A stretch of 42,722 bases of DNA from a virus. The notes under the pieces were generated by a model. That model ran no database searches. It worked only from the letters and a program-made list of their open reading frames with translations, and had not been told where the DNA came from. The position numbers were made by a program, and so were the translations under genes. The stretch is taken from positions 1 through 42,722 of IMG/VR virus record IMGVR_UViG_3300004806_000039; one strand, written 5' to 3'. Shown here one piece after another: positions 23,033-30,632 of the stretch (the first letter of the stretch is position 1; each line of letters starts with the position of its first letter).

Positions 23033-23634
23033 TCAGTCCTCCATGTCAAGGATAGCCAGCTGATCATCCACAGAGTCCCCTGGGATCTTTGTCATGAATC
23101 CACTCTGCCTGATGGCAGCATGCTGGTAGAGCCGGAGTCGTGCCAACGGGAGAATATCCCGGATATAATCTTCGCTCCAGTGAGTTTCTCTAGCCAAGCC
23201 GACCACTGCCGCCGCCAGCGGGTCGGCCTCTAAAAATTTTCCGGCTTCTTTTTACCCCCTTCGGAAACTACGTCAAAATCCGCTGCTTCGATCGCTTTCT
23301 TGTCATGCTCCAGGAGGGATACAAATTTCTCCAACTCCTCCTTGGGAATGGGGTTTGGAAGCTTCTCAATCCATTCATCCAGCCCCTCTTCGAAGAATGC
23401 AAAATCACGGCAGCGAGCAGGAACCTCCTCCATCGGCAAGGCGTAGAGGTAAGCCAGGGCGAAAGGGATCTCTGATGGGGAGGCTCCTATGGCTCCCAGA
23501 CGGTATAGGATGCGTTGGCAGTACTTCTGCCGACGCATGGAGAGAGTGCCGAGTTTGAGGCCACAGAAGACACGCTCGGGACCTGCATCGAGCATGGTTT
23601 CTTCGTTCAGTAATTCGCGTTCTTCAGGAGACAT
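23033..23634 (-). CDS. Tail assembly chaperone, frameshifted long form (G-T type), 200 aa
   Basis: The 134-codon frame starting at 23634 ends at a TAG immediately after a perfect slippery heptamer A AAT TTT (23239-23233). A -1 slip there enters a 66-codon extension (LEADPLAAAVVGLARETHW, then SEDYIRDILPLARLRLYQHA) that has no start codon of its own before residue 47 and stops at 23033. The extension is amphipathic, Trp/Tyr-containing and ends one base before the next gene. This is the lambda G/GT arrangement, in which both products bind the tape measure during tail assembly. Shift efficiency cannot be judged from sequence. Confidence 0.8.
23230..23634 (-). CDS. Tail assembly chaperone, short form (G type), 134 aa
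   Basis: Begins MSPEERELLNEETM; helical, with a segment RVFCGLKLGTLSMRRQKYC, and a DVVSEGGKKKPENF tail encoded over the slippery site. It is made when the ribosome does not shift. It lies between the tail tube-region gene and the tape measure, as in lambda-like phages. The start has no Shine-Dalgarno (AAAAATTATG). Confidence 0.75.
   Translation of the reverse strand: MSPEERELLNEETMLDAGPERVFCGLKLGTLSMRRQKYCQRILYRLGAIGASPSEIPFALAYLYALPMEEVPARCRDFAFFEEGLDEWIEKLPNPIPKEELEKFVSLLEHDKKAIEAADFDVVSEGGKKKPENF
23233..23239 (-). promoter_or_regulatory. -1 programmed ribosomal frameshift site A AAT TTT
   Basis: X XXY YYZ heptamer in the zero frame, followed at once by the TAG of the short frame. A stop in the next codon can raise shifting by pausing. 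No strong stem-loop is visible just downstream, although GC-rich CCGCTGGCGGCGG lies ~14 nt after it. Confidence 0.8.
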
Positions 23635-23639
23635 AATTT

Positions 23640-24095
23640 TTAATCTTGTTTTTGGAGTACCTCAAGGGCTCTGTGCCTTTCAGCTGCAGAGATCCCTCGA
23701 GGAAGGAATAGGTAACGTTCAGGACCGGAAATCATCACTTTCGGTGCAACCTTCAAAATAAACTCATCAGCTCCAAGAAGATTGAGCCACATCTGCCGAG
23801 CCACAGTAAGAGGATGCTCTGGATTAGCAGAACGCCAGGCTTCGTCGTTCCACCAAATCCAAAGATCCCGGACATGATACTTCTTATCACGAGTAATAGG
23901 CTCAAAAAACCAAAAGACTTCGCGGATCTTTTTGCCGTTTTCAGCATAAGCCCTATCCATGTAGGACTCACGGGGGCGAAGCACAGCACCGAGAGTGCAA
24001 GCTGCCATGGCAAATGCCTTGAGTTTTTCACGCTCTTCGTAAGGAGCGCGCCGGTAATAACAACCGTCTTTGGGGGAGGGGGAAACTTCAGCCAT
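23640..24095 (-). CDS. Hypothetical tail-region protein, 151 aa
   Basis: Not recognised. Helical, Trp-rich (FWFF, RDLWIWWNDEAWR), with a C-terminal LFLPRGISAAERHRALEVL. It lies between the putative tail tube gene and the chaperone G frame, a slot where phages often have a tail terminator or accessory chaperone. The assignment rests on position only. Confidence 0.55.
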   Translation of the reverse strand: MAEVSPSPKDGCYYRRAPYEEREKLKAFAMAACTLGAVLRPRESYMDRAYAENGKKIREVFWFFEPITRDKKYHVRDLWIWWNDEAWRSANPEHPLTVARQMWLNLLGADEFILKVAPKVMISGPERYLFLPRGISAAERHRALEVLQKQD

Positions 24096-24101
24096 GGCTT
24101 A

Positions 24102-24446
24102 TCAGGTGCCGGGAGCCATCACGGTACCGTTTGGATGCACGACCCCTTCGTGGACCTGCTGGGCGTTGCCATCAGCTTTGAACTGGCGCTTTACGCTGTC
24201 CAGAGAGGTATAGCCGCCCTCTGGGAGTCCTGGAATGCCGAGGGTGGATCCATCGCCTGGAACAATAGTGCTGTCGATGGCCTCCACGGTCATGGAAAAG
24301 CTGGTGGTCGGATTAAAAGGGATAATGACGGAGTCAACCCCTTTGAAATTCTTGATGATGTGCTTCTCTTTTTTTGAATCCGTTTCAAGAGCGGATGCGA
24401 GGGTAGGAACGCCATCTGGGAGTCCGAATTGAGCTTCAAAGGCCAT
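24102..24446 (-). CDS. Putative tail tube / major tail protein, 114 aa
   Basis: A small beta-rich protein (SVIIPFNPTTSFSMTVEAID, then EGGYTSLDSVKRQFKADG). Its place, after head-tail connectors and before the chaperone, is that of the tail tube subunit, but 114 aa is short compared with lambda V (246 aa), so the call is uncertain. The 59-bp stretch before it has no gene. Confidence 0.45.
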   Translation of the reverse strand: MAFEAQFGLPDGVPTLASALETDSKKEKHIIKNFKGVDSVIIPFNPTTSFSMTVEAIDSTIVPGDGSTLGIPGLPEGGYTSLDSVKRQFKADGNAQQVHEGVVHPNGTVMAPGT

Positions 24447-24505
24447 AGTGTTTCAGGAGTTGGATTTGTAAGGGGCTATCTCATGGGGAATGTCAAATAG
24501 GCGAC

Positions 24506-25003
24506 TCACTGAAAGCTCCATATAATCCCAACCTTCAAAAGGGTGCGCAGATCGAGGCCCTCAATATCGTTCTCAATCGGAGACTGAACGGGTCCGTAAT
24601 CCTGAATGATCACTTTGCCACGGGAGGCAATGGCCGTCTTGATGGCCGTCTTCGCAGCAGATCGGCTGGCACTTGCAGTCATATCCCCACCCTTCGGATT
24701 GCCTAGCAGGGCGATAAAGAGGGCATCGAATTGTTGCTGGTGGAGCAACTGACCGTTGCCATCGTCACCGGCGCGAGACTTTAACTCAAAGTGAAGGACG
24801 GCACGGCGCGTATTCGGGCCGAAGTGATCCATCGGATCGTGATAGATCGTCAGAAGCGGCCGACCGGTATTAACCGAACTCTGGGCAGCATCGATATAGG
24901 GAATCAAGAGAGCCAGCTTGTAGGCTCCTGTGGGATCCTTCAGAACTGCTGCAATCTCCTCACAGATAAGGAGGTCACTACGGGAAGCGTAGGGCGCTGG
25001 CAT
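24506..25003 (-). CDS. Head-tail connector or tail terminator candidate, 165 aa
   Basis: PYASRSDLLICEEIAAVL, then an internal FNTRRAVLHFELKS-like strand and VIIQDYGPVQSPIENDIEG near the C-terminus. Order (after two small connectors, before the tail tube candidate) matches tail terminator or head-closure proteins. No sequence signature is decisive. Confidence 0.5.
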   Translation of the reverse strand: MPAPYASRSDLLICEEIAAVLKDPTGAYKLALLIPYIDAAQSSVNTGRPLLTIYHDPMDHFGPNTRRAVLHFELKSRAGDDGNGQLLHQQQFDALFIALLGNPKGGDMTASASRSAAKTAIKTAIASRGKVIIQDYGPVQSPIENDIEGLDLRTLLKVGIIWSFQ

Positions 25004-25006
25004 GGC

Positions 25007-25333
25007 TCAAATGGCGCGGCAGGCTAGGACAAGTGCAGGATCACCGTTGGAATCGAAGATCTCATCCACGCGATATTCTTTCCCCTGCTCTGTGAGCGTC
25101 GTGCGCTGCGGCGTAATGGTGATATTTTTTTCAACAAGCACTTGCCGTCGAACACGCAACGTTAGGTTGGCTGTAGGAAGAAGGCCTGCAAGCTCGTTAT
25201 CGGTGCCGCTGGATGCCTTGAAGCGAGCGGCGGCCAGATTGATACCATTGATCGTGATCTCGGTTTCAAAGTAAGCCTCAATCGTTCTAGCTGCCTTTTC
25301 CCGCAGGTTTCGCAACTGCTCCGGGCTCATCAC
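25007..25333 (-). CDS. Head-tail joining protein candidate, 108 aa
   Basis: Helical N-terminus (SPEQLRNLREKAARTIEAYF) followed by beta strands ending LVLACRAI. Size and place fit the lambda FII/head-tail adaptor slot. The start is either GTG at 25333 or ATG at 25330; both overlap the upstream stop. Confidence 0.5.
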   Translation of the reverse strand: MMSPEQLRNLREKAARTIEAYFETEITINGINLAAARFKASSGTDNELAGLLPTANLTLRVRRQVLVEKNITITPQRTTLTEQGKEYRVDEIFDSNGDPALVLACRAI

Positions 25334-25662
25334 CGGGTTTTCTTGTGCCGAGAGGGTCCACCGAGGGTCGGGCCGTCTTCGGAAGGTAAAAGGGAGGCCT
25401 CACCGGTTGAAACCTCGGGCACAGCCTTTCCCCCCAGATCGGCTGCAACTGGGTTCTTCACCGATGAGGGCTTTTGCGCAAAAGTTTTCCGTTTAATTCT
25501 TCCATAGCCTGAGTCCCAGATCTGGATCTCCTCGTATTCTCCAGGGGAGCCAAGGAGGGACTTGTAATCACTATTAATCGCGTGCGGAATGCCGGGACCG
25601 GCTATTACTGAAAGAGATTCTCCTTGGCCGTGTTTGCGACCAAGGAGGATTGATTGTCTCAT
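25330..25662 (-). CDS. Hypothetical head protein, 110 aa
   Basis: Low-complexity, Gly/Pro/Ser-rich, with a basic C-terminus (GGPSRHKKTR) and SDYKSLLGSPGEYEEIQIWD in the middle. It is the first gene after the major capsid protein, the slot of lambda FI. It may be a head-completion or packaging accessory protein; no family match. Confidence 0.5.
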   Translation of the reverse strand: MRQSILLGRKHGQGESLSVIAGPGIPHAINSDYKSLLGSPGEYEEIQIWDSGYGRIKRKTFAQKPSSVKNPVAADLGGKAVPEVSTGEASLLPSEDGPTLGGPSRHKKTR

Positions 25663-25686
25663 AGGGGGCTGTCGTGAAGATCAGGC

Positions 25687-27015
25687 TTAAGCCGAGACCA
25701 GGCGTTTGATGGCCATTTGCTCACCAATCGCAAAGCCGTAATTGGCTTCGATGGTGTGCTTCTCGGTGTCGGAGTCGGGATCTCCCCAGACGCGGTATTC
25801 CAGGCTGATGCCTGTTTCCTTGTCGGTGACGATCTCGTACTGCGTCATGCGAGCACGCACGGCGGGAGGAGGCTCGATCGGGCTGAATGCCACCAGAATT
25901 CCGCTCATGTAGGTGACCAGGCCGACCAGATTGCTGATGTTCGGCAGTGCCGCCGTTTCGGCATAGTCGAACCCGTACACATTGGGCAGGAGGCCTGTGA
26001 TGATCGTGCGCTCCTGGGCGAGTGTGAGATCGCGCCTGAAGGAGTTGTCCTTCAGAAGGGCACCATCGTAGTCGGAGTCCAAAATGAGACCGCGACCATT
26101 CTTGGGCCAAGGGATGATTGGACGAACCATGTTGATAGTCACTCCAGTGGCTGTGGCTGTGGCCTCTTGGCTCAGGATAATTCCTGTGCCAGGGGTGCCC
26201 ATGAGAGTTTCGATGTCAACAATACCATCGATAAATGTGCCGTCTGGGATTCCAGCGCCAGAAATCGCGGAACCGATGTCGCTTGGAATGAATCCAGCTG
26301 TTGCACTGGTGAGAGTAGTGGAACCCGTGGTTGTCACCGCATCAGCAACTGATGCAACTCCCGTGGTGTTCTTGTTGCAGGCCGTGCGGATGTCCACAAC
26401 GTTGTCAGCATCAAATGAACTGGGTGCACCAGTGAAGGCAACGGAAGGGAAGTTTGTGGGGGTGACAATGGATAGGATGTCCTGGATGATGTCGCTGGCC
26501 AGTGCCTCGCCTTTCAGACGCCCCATGCGGACCGCATCAAACATTGGAATACGAGCCAGGGTGTAGCCGGTGATTTCAAGGGGCTGATATTTCCTCTTGG
26601 TGACGGGGATCTGGCGAACATCAGTCATGCTTCCACCGCCAGCCTTCGTATTGTAGCGGCCGTTGAAGTCCTTACTTTTAATGCCCTGCAAAGGATAGTA
26701 TCGCACTTCTGCCATATCGTTGCCTCGGAGTGGCACGTTTCGGAAGGTTGTGGCAAATACCGTCAGCGGCAGGATTGCACGTTTGAATGACTCAAGGGCG
26801 CTATCCAAGATTTCACTCAGGTTCAGAGCACTCGCGACATCGTTTGAGTCGGGAGCCGCACCTAGCTTCCATGCCCTGTGAGGGGCGATGATGGCAGTGG
26901 CGGCGAAGAGAATGATCGCGCAAGGTGCAATCGCCTCGGGGCCGTGGACGGCCATGAGTTGAACGCAAACAATGAGCGTGAGGACTGCGAGGAGGCGTTT
27001 GATCAGGAGTTTCAT
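25687..27015 (-). CDS. Major capsid protein with hydrophobic N-terminus and inserted domain
   Basis: 442 aa. The core (RNVPLRGNDMAEVRYYPLQG, ~92-111; TDVRQIPVTKRKYQPLEITG; LKGEALASDIIQD; SDTEKHTIEANYGFAIGEQ near the end) and place after protease and scaffold identify the HK97-fold shell protein. Two features are unusual. Residues 4-45 are strongly hydrophobic (AVLTLIVCVQL, AIILFAATAII), like a double membrane segment, and may be a pro-region for the S49 protease. Residues ~216-297 (TTTGSTTLTSATAGFIPSDI, then GAGIPDGTFIDGI) look like an inserted beta domain of a type seen in tail and surface proteins. No Shine-Dalgarno before the ATG. Confidence 0.8.
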   Translation of the reverse strand: MKLLIKRLLAVLTLIVCVQLMAVHGPEAIAPCAIILFAATAIIAPHRAWKLGAAPDSNDVASALNLSEILDSALESFKRAILPLTVFATTFRNVPLRGNDMAEVRYYPLQGIKSKDFNGRYNTKAGGGSMTDVRQIPVTKRKYQPLEITGYTLARIPMFDAVRMGRLKGEALASDIIQDILSIVTPTNFPSVAFTGAPSSFDADNVVDIRTACNKNTTGVASVADAVTTTGSTTLTSATAGFIPSDIGSAISGAGIPDGTFIDGIVDIETLMGTPGTGIILSQEATATATGVTINMVRPIIPWPKNGRGLILDSDYDGALLKDNSFRRDLTLAQERTIITGLLPNVYGFDYAETAALPNISNLVGLVTYMSGILVAFSPIEPPPAVRARMTQYEIVTDKETGISLEYRVWGDPDSDTEKHTIEANYGFAIGEQMAIKRLVSA

Positions 27016-27074
27016 TTGGTGTGTCAGTGAGATGTGATGTGTCGCTTGAGTGCTTGAGGTGTCGGTGTGTCAAA

Positions 27075-27614
27075 TCAGCGACTTGCTGCTTCGCGTTTCG
27101 CGGCCTCCGCTCTGATTTCCTTTTTGTGCTCCTGGAAAATCGCGTGCTTCGCGCTGCCAGTGGCGTTCATCCAGCGGTCATAAGCGCTGCCGCTGTTACC
27201 GGGCTCCTTGGTCTCTGGAACCGATGCGTTGGGGTCGATACCCTTGACTCCACACAGTGCAGTGAGGCGCGAGACGCTCTCTTCTGCCTTCGTGAGCTTG
27301 CCGCTCACTTCCGTATGATCGGCAGTCGCTTTGGTAAGTTTGCCTTCCAGCTCAGTCACCTTTGCCTTGCTGTCGGTGGCCTCTTTTGAAAGGGACTCGA
27401 ACTGGCCTTTCAGGGTCGCAGTCTCATTGCGTGCATCATCACGCTCCTTGGTAAGAGTGGAGATCGTGGCGTCACGCTCGGTGACGGTGGCGTTCAGTGA
27501 GGAAACCTGCTCTTCGAGAGTTCCCTTGTTTGTGTTTCCGCCGCCGTTTCCTTCGTCGCCTTTGTGGGCGGCAAGCAGGAAGACTACGGTAGAGAGAAGT
27601 TTGTGTTTATTCAT
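27075..27614 (-). CDS. Scaffold-like coiled-coil protein, 179 aa
   Basis: Short hydrophobic start (MNKHKLLSTVVFLLAAHKG), then a Gly/Asn linker and a long coiled coil (~30-130: LEEQVSSLNATVTERDATIS, KLTKATADHTEVSGKLTKAEE) and a charged C-terminus (KKEIRAEAAKREAASR). Its place between the S49 protease and the capsid protein is that of a scaffold. A TTTGACA motif is found 17 bp upstream, and no Shine-Dalgarno. Confidence 0.65.
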   Translation of the reverse strand: MNKHKLLSTVVFLLAAHKGDEGNGGGNTNKGTLEEQVSSLNATVTERDATISTLTKERDDARNETATLKGQFESLSKEATDSKAKVTELEGKLTKATADHTEVSGKLTKAEESVSRLTALCGVKGIDPNASVPETKEPGNSGSAYDRWMNATGSAKHAIFQEHKKEIRAEAAKREAASR

Positions 27615-27649
27615 GACACTCGGCAGCGCGTGTCAAATTTCCCTGTGGT

Positions 27650-27682
27650 TAAAAATAGAAGAGCCGCCATTTCTGGCGGCTC
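27650..27682 (-). terminator. Rho-independent terminator
   Basis: On the minus strand GAGCCGCC-AGAAAT-GGCGGCTC (8-bp perfect stem, 6-nt loop, 27682-27661) followed by TTCTATTTTT. It lies between the protease and scaffold genes, inside the late operon, so it may set the relative amount of capsid and packaging products. Confidence 0.75.
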
Positions 27683-27713
27683 AAGTAGGTCAGGTTTTTC
27701 GTCTTAAAGGCCG

Positions 27714-27844
27714 TTCCAACCAGCGATCAAATCCACCAAACGCGCGTTTGGTGAAATTCCAAACCAGCAATCAAATCCACCAAACACGTGTTTGGTGAAA
27801 TTCCCAACCAGCGATCAAATCCACCGGACACGTGTCTGGTGAAA
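27714..27844. repeat. Three tandem ~44-bp repeats, each with a 20-bp palindrome
   Basis: Units at 27714-27756, 27757-27800 and 27801-27844 share TTCC(A/C)AACCAGC(G/A)ATCAAATC. Each then contains a palindrome: 27734-27753 (CACCAAACGC/GCGTTTGGTG, perfect), 27778-27797 (CACCAAACAC/GTGTTTGGTG, perfect) and 27822-27841 (CACCGGACAC/GTGTCTGGTG, one mismatch). It lies between the protease gene and the terminator. No gene is visible in 27615-27856. It may be a set of REP-like units, protein-binding sites, or mRNA hairpins. Confidence 0.9.
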
Positions 27845-27856
27845 TTTATTTAGGGC

Positions 27857-28675
27857 TCAGATCATCCTTCTGAACTTCGCAATAGCAGTACTGAGATCAG
27901 GGGATGTCCCAGCGCTGAATCCGCGTTTCGCAGCTTCAGAACCTGTGAAATATTGGCCCTGCATATCTTCAGGATCGATCAAGGTGCGATATTTGGAGAC
28001 GTTTTTTCGAAAGGTTGCACCGGCCTGATCAACTGTTGATTGAAGGAATGCACGTTGTTGTTCTGAAAATCCATCAATGCCCATGCCCTTGAATTCACCA
28101 GAACGGAAAACCTCCCAGGAGACACCCATCATCTTCCAATATTCAGTGACATCAAGAACGGCCAGATAACTTCCTATGCAACCCACGGCCAGGGAGTAAG
28201 GCCCGGTAAGGATTGCCTGGGAAGGCGCAGCGCATTCATAGGCGCTTGAGCAGCAGTCCGCGCCATCGGCGCACCAACCCAGTACTGGCTTGATCTTATT
28301 GGCGGCTTCAACCAAATCGAAAAGCTTGTCTCCCGCAGCGGACCAGCCGCCAGGGCTGTCAATATTGAGCACGATCAAAGAAACAGCAGGGTTATTCAAA
28401 GCGGAGGTGATTTCCTCCCCGATGTCGTTGGCATCGGTCACATTGAGCCCGTATTCCTTGAACCAATCAGGAACATTCACCATGAGAGTTCCTACTACGG
28501 GGATCACAGCAACGTCCCCCACTATTGTCATAGTAGGCAGAGGGTTGCCGAACACATCCTCATCCGGACGCTCTCCCCGCAGACGCTGGATCATCGTGCC
28601 GATGATGGTGCGAGCACGCGAGGGGTGCATGTGCCAGGGCTGGGAAAGGAGCTTGTCGATGATTTGTGTTTTCAT
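27857..28675 (-). CDS. S49 (SppA/ClpP-fold) prohead protease
   Basis: 272 aa. IVGDVAVIPVVGTL (51-64), LIVLNIDSPGG (100-110), CCSSAYECAAP with the nucleophile Ser at ~143 (aligning S-S-A-Y to the S-A-A-Y box of lambda C), GCIGSYLAV (~165-173) and RSGEFKGMG with the catalytic Lys ~196. These are the hallmarks of S49 peptidases that mature phage capsids. It is followed by the tandem repeats and terminator, then the scaffold and capsid genes, as in lambda C-Nu3-D-E order. Residues fit the family's length for a phage protease without a fused scaffold. Confidence 0.85.
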   Translation of the reverse strand: MKTQIIDKLLSQPWHMHPSRARTIIGTMIQRLRGERPDEDVFGNPLPTMTIVGDVAVIPVVGTLMVNVPDWFKEYGLNVTDANDIGEEITSALNNPAVSLIVLNIDSPGGWSAAGDKLFDLVEAANKIKPVLGWCADGADCCSSAYECAAPSQAILTGPYSLAVGCIGSYLAVLDVTEYWKMMGVSWEVFRSGEFKGMGIDGFSEQQRAFLQSTVDQAGATFRKNVSKYRTLIDPEDMQGQYFTGSEAAKRGFSAGTSPDLSTAIAKFRRMI

Positions 28676-28689
28676 GGAGGATGTATCCG

Positions 28690-30282
28690 CTAGGTTTTTT
28701 CCTTCTTTTTCTTTTTTGGTGGATCCTCAGGATCTTCTTCCTGTTCGGTCAGTGTGGTATTTGGGTTGTCTTGAGTGCCGATTGGCGGACGGAAAATCTC
28801 ATCAATAGGAAGGGGATCAACTCCCAATTCCTTGGCAATTTCCTGATTGCGCTGGCGGCGGCGGTAGGCGTCTCGGATGATATGATCGTCAAATTCTTCG
28901 TCATCCTCTCCGTAGAGCATTCCGACATAGAGCCCGGTAGGCATCTTGCCTGTGGCCACCCGGTCATCGTAGAGACGGCCTTCCCGACCCATATCCACCG
29001 TCATATCCTTCGGCCGAACCACGAGATATGGCCACCACACTTTCGGTATTCCACCGCGCACATTGTCGAAGGTTCCCATCTGGATGTTTTGCCAGAGCCA
29101 GAAAGGCCACCATTCTTCGAGGAGTTGCTGGATTAACTGAAAATCACGCACCGTATTGACCACTCGTTGAACCTTGGCTTGAGTCATGCGCACAAGCGTT
29201 CCTTGGGTCAGATCCAGAAGGCTGAAAATGTAGGCGGGAGGGTATTTCGTGGTGTAAGCGATCGCCGCCATTAGTTCCTTTGACCAGTTGGAGGATTCGC
29301 TGCTCTTTTCGGACTCAATGACAGTGAGTTTTTTTCCTGCAGGAAGTTCCGCCACATCCACTTCTTCTCCGTCACGGGAAACGATACGCTGAACGAAGAG
29401 TTTGGATCCATCCGGTTGATCCACTACCTCGTGATCAACGGCACCAGGGAGAAGGGTTGGAGGCATTCCATCGGTTCCATCTGAGCGCTCAATCGCGTAG
29501 GCCATCCGAGCCCTGAGAAGTACACCGTTAGTCTCAGCTCTCAGAATGTCATCCAGGTTGAACATCTGACGGCAAACGGGAGCCAGCTCGCTCATTCCGC
29601 GCTTTTGGCGAATCAAAAATGGATCATGGAAGTGAATGATGTCGGAGGCCGACATATCCTTCCATTGCGTTCTTTGATCATTGGTAATGAAGCGGAACTG
29701 CTGAGCCCGTCCTCTTGCATTATCCATGCGGCCGTCATTCCACTGGCTTTGATCCAGTTGCGTTTGAGCATTGTCGCACTGCCAGCCAGGGAGAAATTGC
29801 ATGGATGGGCATGCCGAAGCTTCTCCTGGGCGGAGCTTGGCTCCGAAACAATCTCCCCGCAGCCGGATCTCACGCCGGATCAGCATCTGGGCTGAATAAA
29901 AATTGTGCTCAGCATCTGCGCTGAAGGCCTTGTGGAATCCGCACTGCTGTTGCCATGCAGCCTTGACGGCTGCATTGAAGGCAACGGATGTTGTCATGGG
30001 CTTGGGCCAGAGCCCGGTATCCACTTCGTCCATGGCGAGCCCGTCAATCACCGTTCGGATTGCCCCTATATTGTTGTACGCCCAATTTATTTTTCTAGCC
30101 GTCTCGGTGCGGCTCCAGGTCGTGATCTGTGCACTCGGATCGAGGTTCGGAAACCAGAACCAGCCGCGATAGCCTGTCTGACGGGCAGAGTCGAAAGCCC
30201 AATCCAGGGCTCCCCCATATCCCTGAGTTCTAACGGGGCGACTGGCAGCGGATGGACTAAGAGGTGAGTCAAACGGATTCAT
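28690..30282 (-). CDS. Portal protein (lambda B type)
   Basis: 530 aa. Visible family features include WSRTETARKINWAYNNIGAI (~55-74), MLIRREIRLRGDCF, DIIHFHDPFLIRQKRGMSEL and ELMAAIAYTTKYPPAYIFSL. The charged C-terminus (EEDPEDPPKKKKKEKT) is common in portals. It forms the dodecameric DNA entry ring and follows the large terminase and gpW-slot genes; the start shares one base with the upstream stop. Confidence 0.85.
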   Translation of the reverse strand: MNPFDSPLSPSAASRPVRTQGYGGALDWAFDSARQTGYRGWFWFPNLDPSAQITTWSRTETARKINWAYNNIGAIRTVIDGLAMDEVDTGLWPKPMTTSVAFNAAVKAAWQQQCGFHKAFSADAEHNFYSAQMLIRREIRLRGDCFGAKLRPGEASACPSMQFLPGWQCDNAQTQLDQSQWNDGRMDNARGRAQQFRFITNDQRTQWKDMSASDIIHFHDPFLIRQKRGMSELAPVCRQMFNLDDILRAETNGVLLRARMAYAIERSDGTDGMPPTLLPGAVDHEVVDQPDGSKLFVQRIVSRDGEEVDVAELPAGKKLTVIESEKSSESSNWSKELMAAIAYTTKYPPAYIFSLLDLTQGTLVRMTQAKVQRVVNTVRDFQLIQQLLEEWWPFWLWQNIQMGTFDNVRGGIPKVWWPYLVVRPKDMTVDMGREGRLYDDRVATGKMPTGLYVGMLYGEDDEEFDDHIIRDAYRRRQRNQEIAKELGVDPLPIDEIFRPPIGTQDNPNTTLTEQEEDPEDPPKKKKKEKT

Positions 30283-30632
30283 TATCTTCCACGGTAGTAA
30301 TCAAGACCCATTCGGACTTGGAACCCGGCACGAACTGGCTTCATGGGATCCTTGACTGGTGTTTCGTAAGGATTCGCGTATGCGGAATCCAACTCAGAAC
30401 GACGGGCGTGAAGGGCTCGAATTTTGTAAGACTGTCTGAAATTCAGAAGGCTTGTATAATAGCTGCCTTCCAGTGCCACATGCGTCCCAAGCGTTGCATC
30501 AAATGCCTCTGGTGCAACCTTTTGGAATTCCTTCCACCACTTGGAAGGCGGCGTCCCGTCCCCAAGGGATTCAAGGTCAGGAAAAACGGTGCGATAATAT
30601 GCAATCGCATCAATGTAGGCGGCATCAACCAT
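30282..30632 (-). CDS. Head connector candidate in the gpW position, 116 aa
   Basis: VDAAYIDAIAYYRTVFPDLE, then WWKEFQKVAPEAF and ALHARRSELDSAYANPY. In lambda-like genomes gpW, a small head-tail joining protein, sits between terminase and portal; this gene has that place but is longer than gpW (68 aa) and no clear match is visible. It overlaps the terminase end by 8 bp. TTTGACA lies 16 bp upstream of the start. Confidence 0.5.
   Translation of the reverse strand: MVDAAYIDAIAYYRTVFPDLESLGDGTPPSKWWKEFQKVAPEAFDATLGTHVALEGSYYTSLLNFRQSYKIRALHARRSELDSAYANPYETPVKDPMKPVRAGFQVRMGLDYYRGR

Noticed and set aside
27331-27798. 155-aa plus frame over the scaffold gene and palindromic repeats
   Set aside because: Opposite strand to a coding scaffold gene; its C-terminus is just translation of the repeats.
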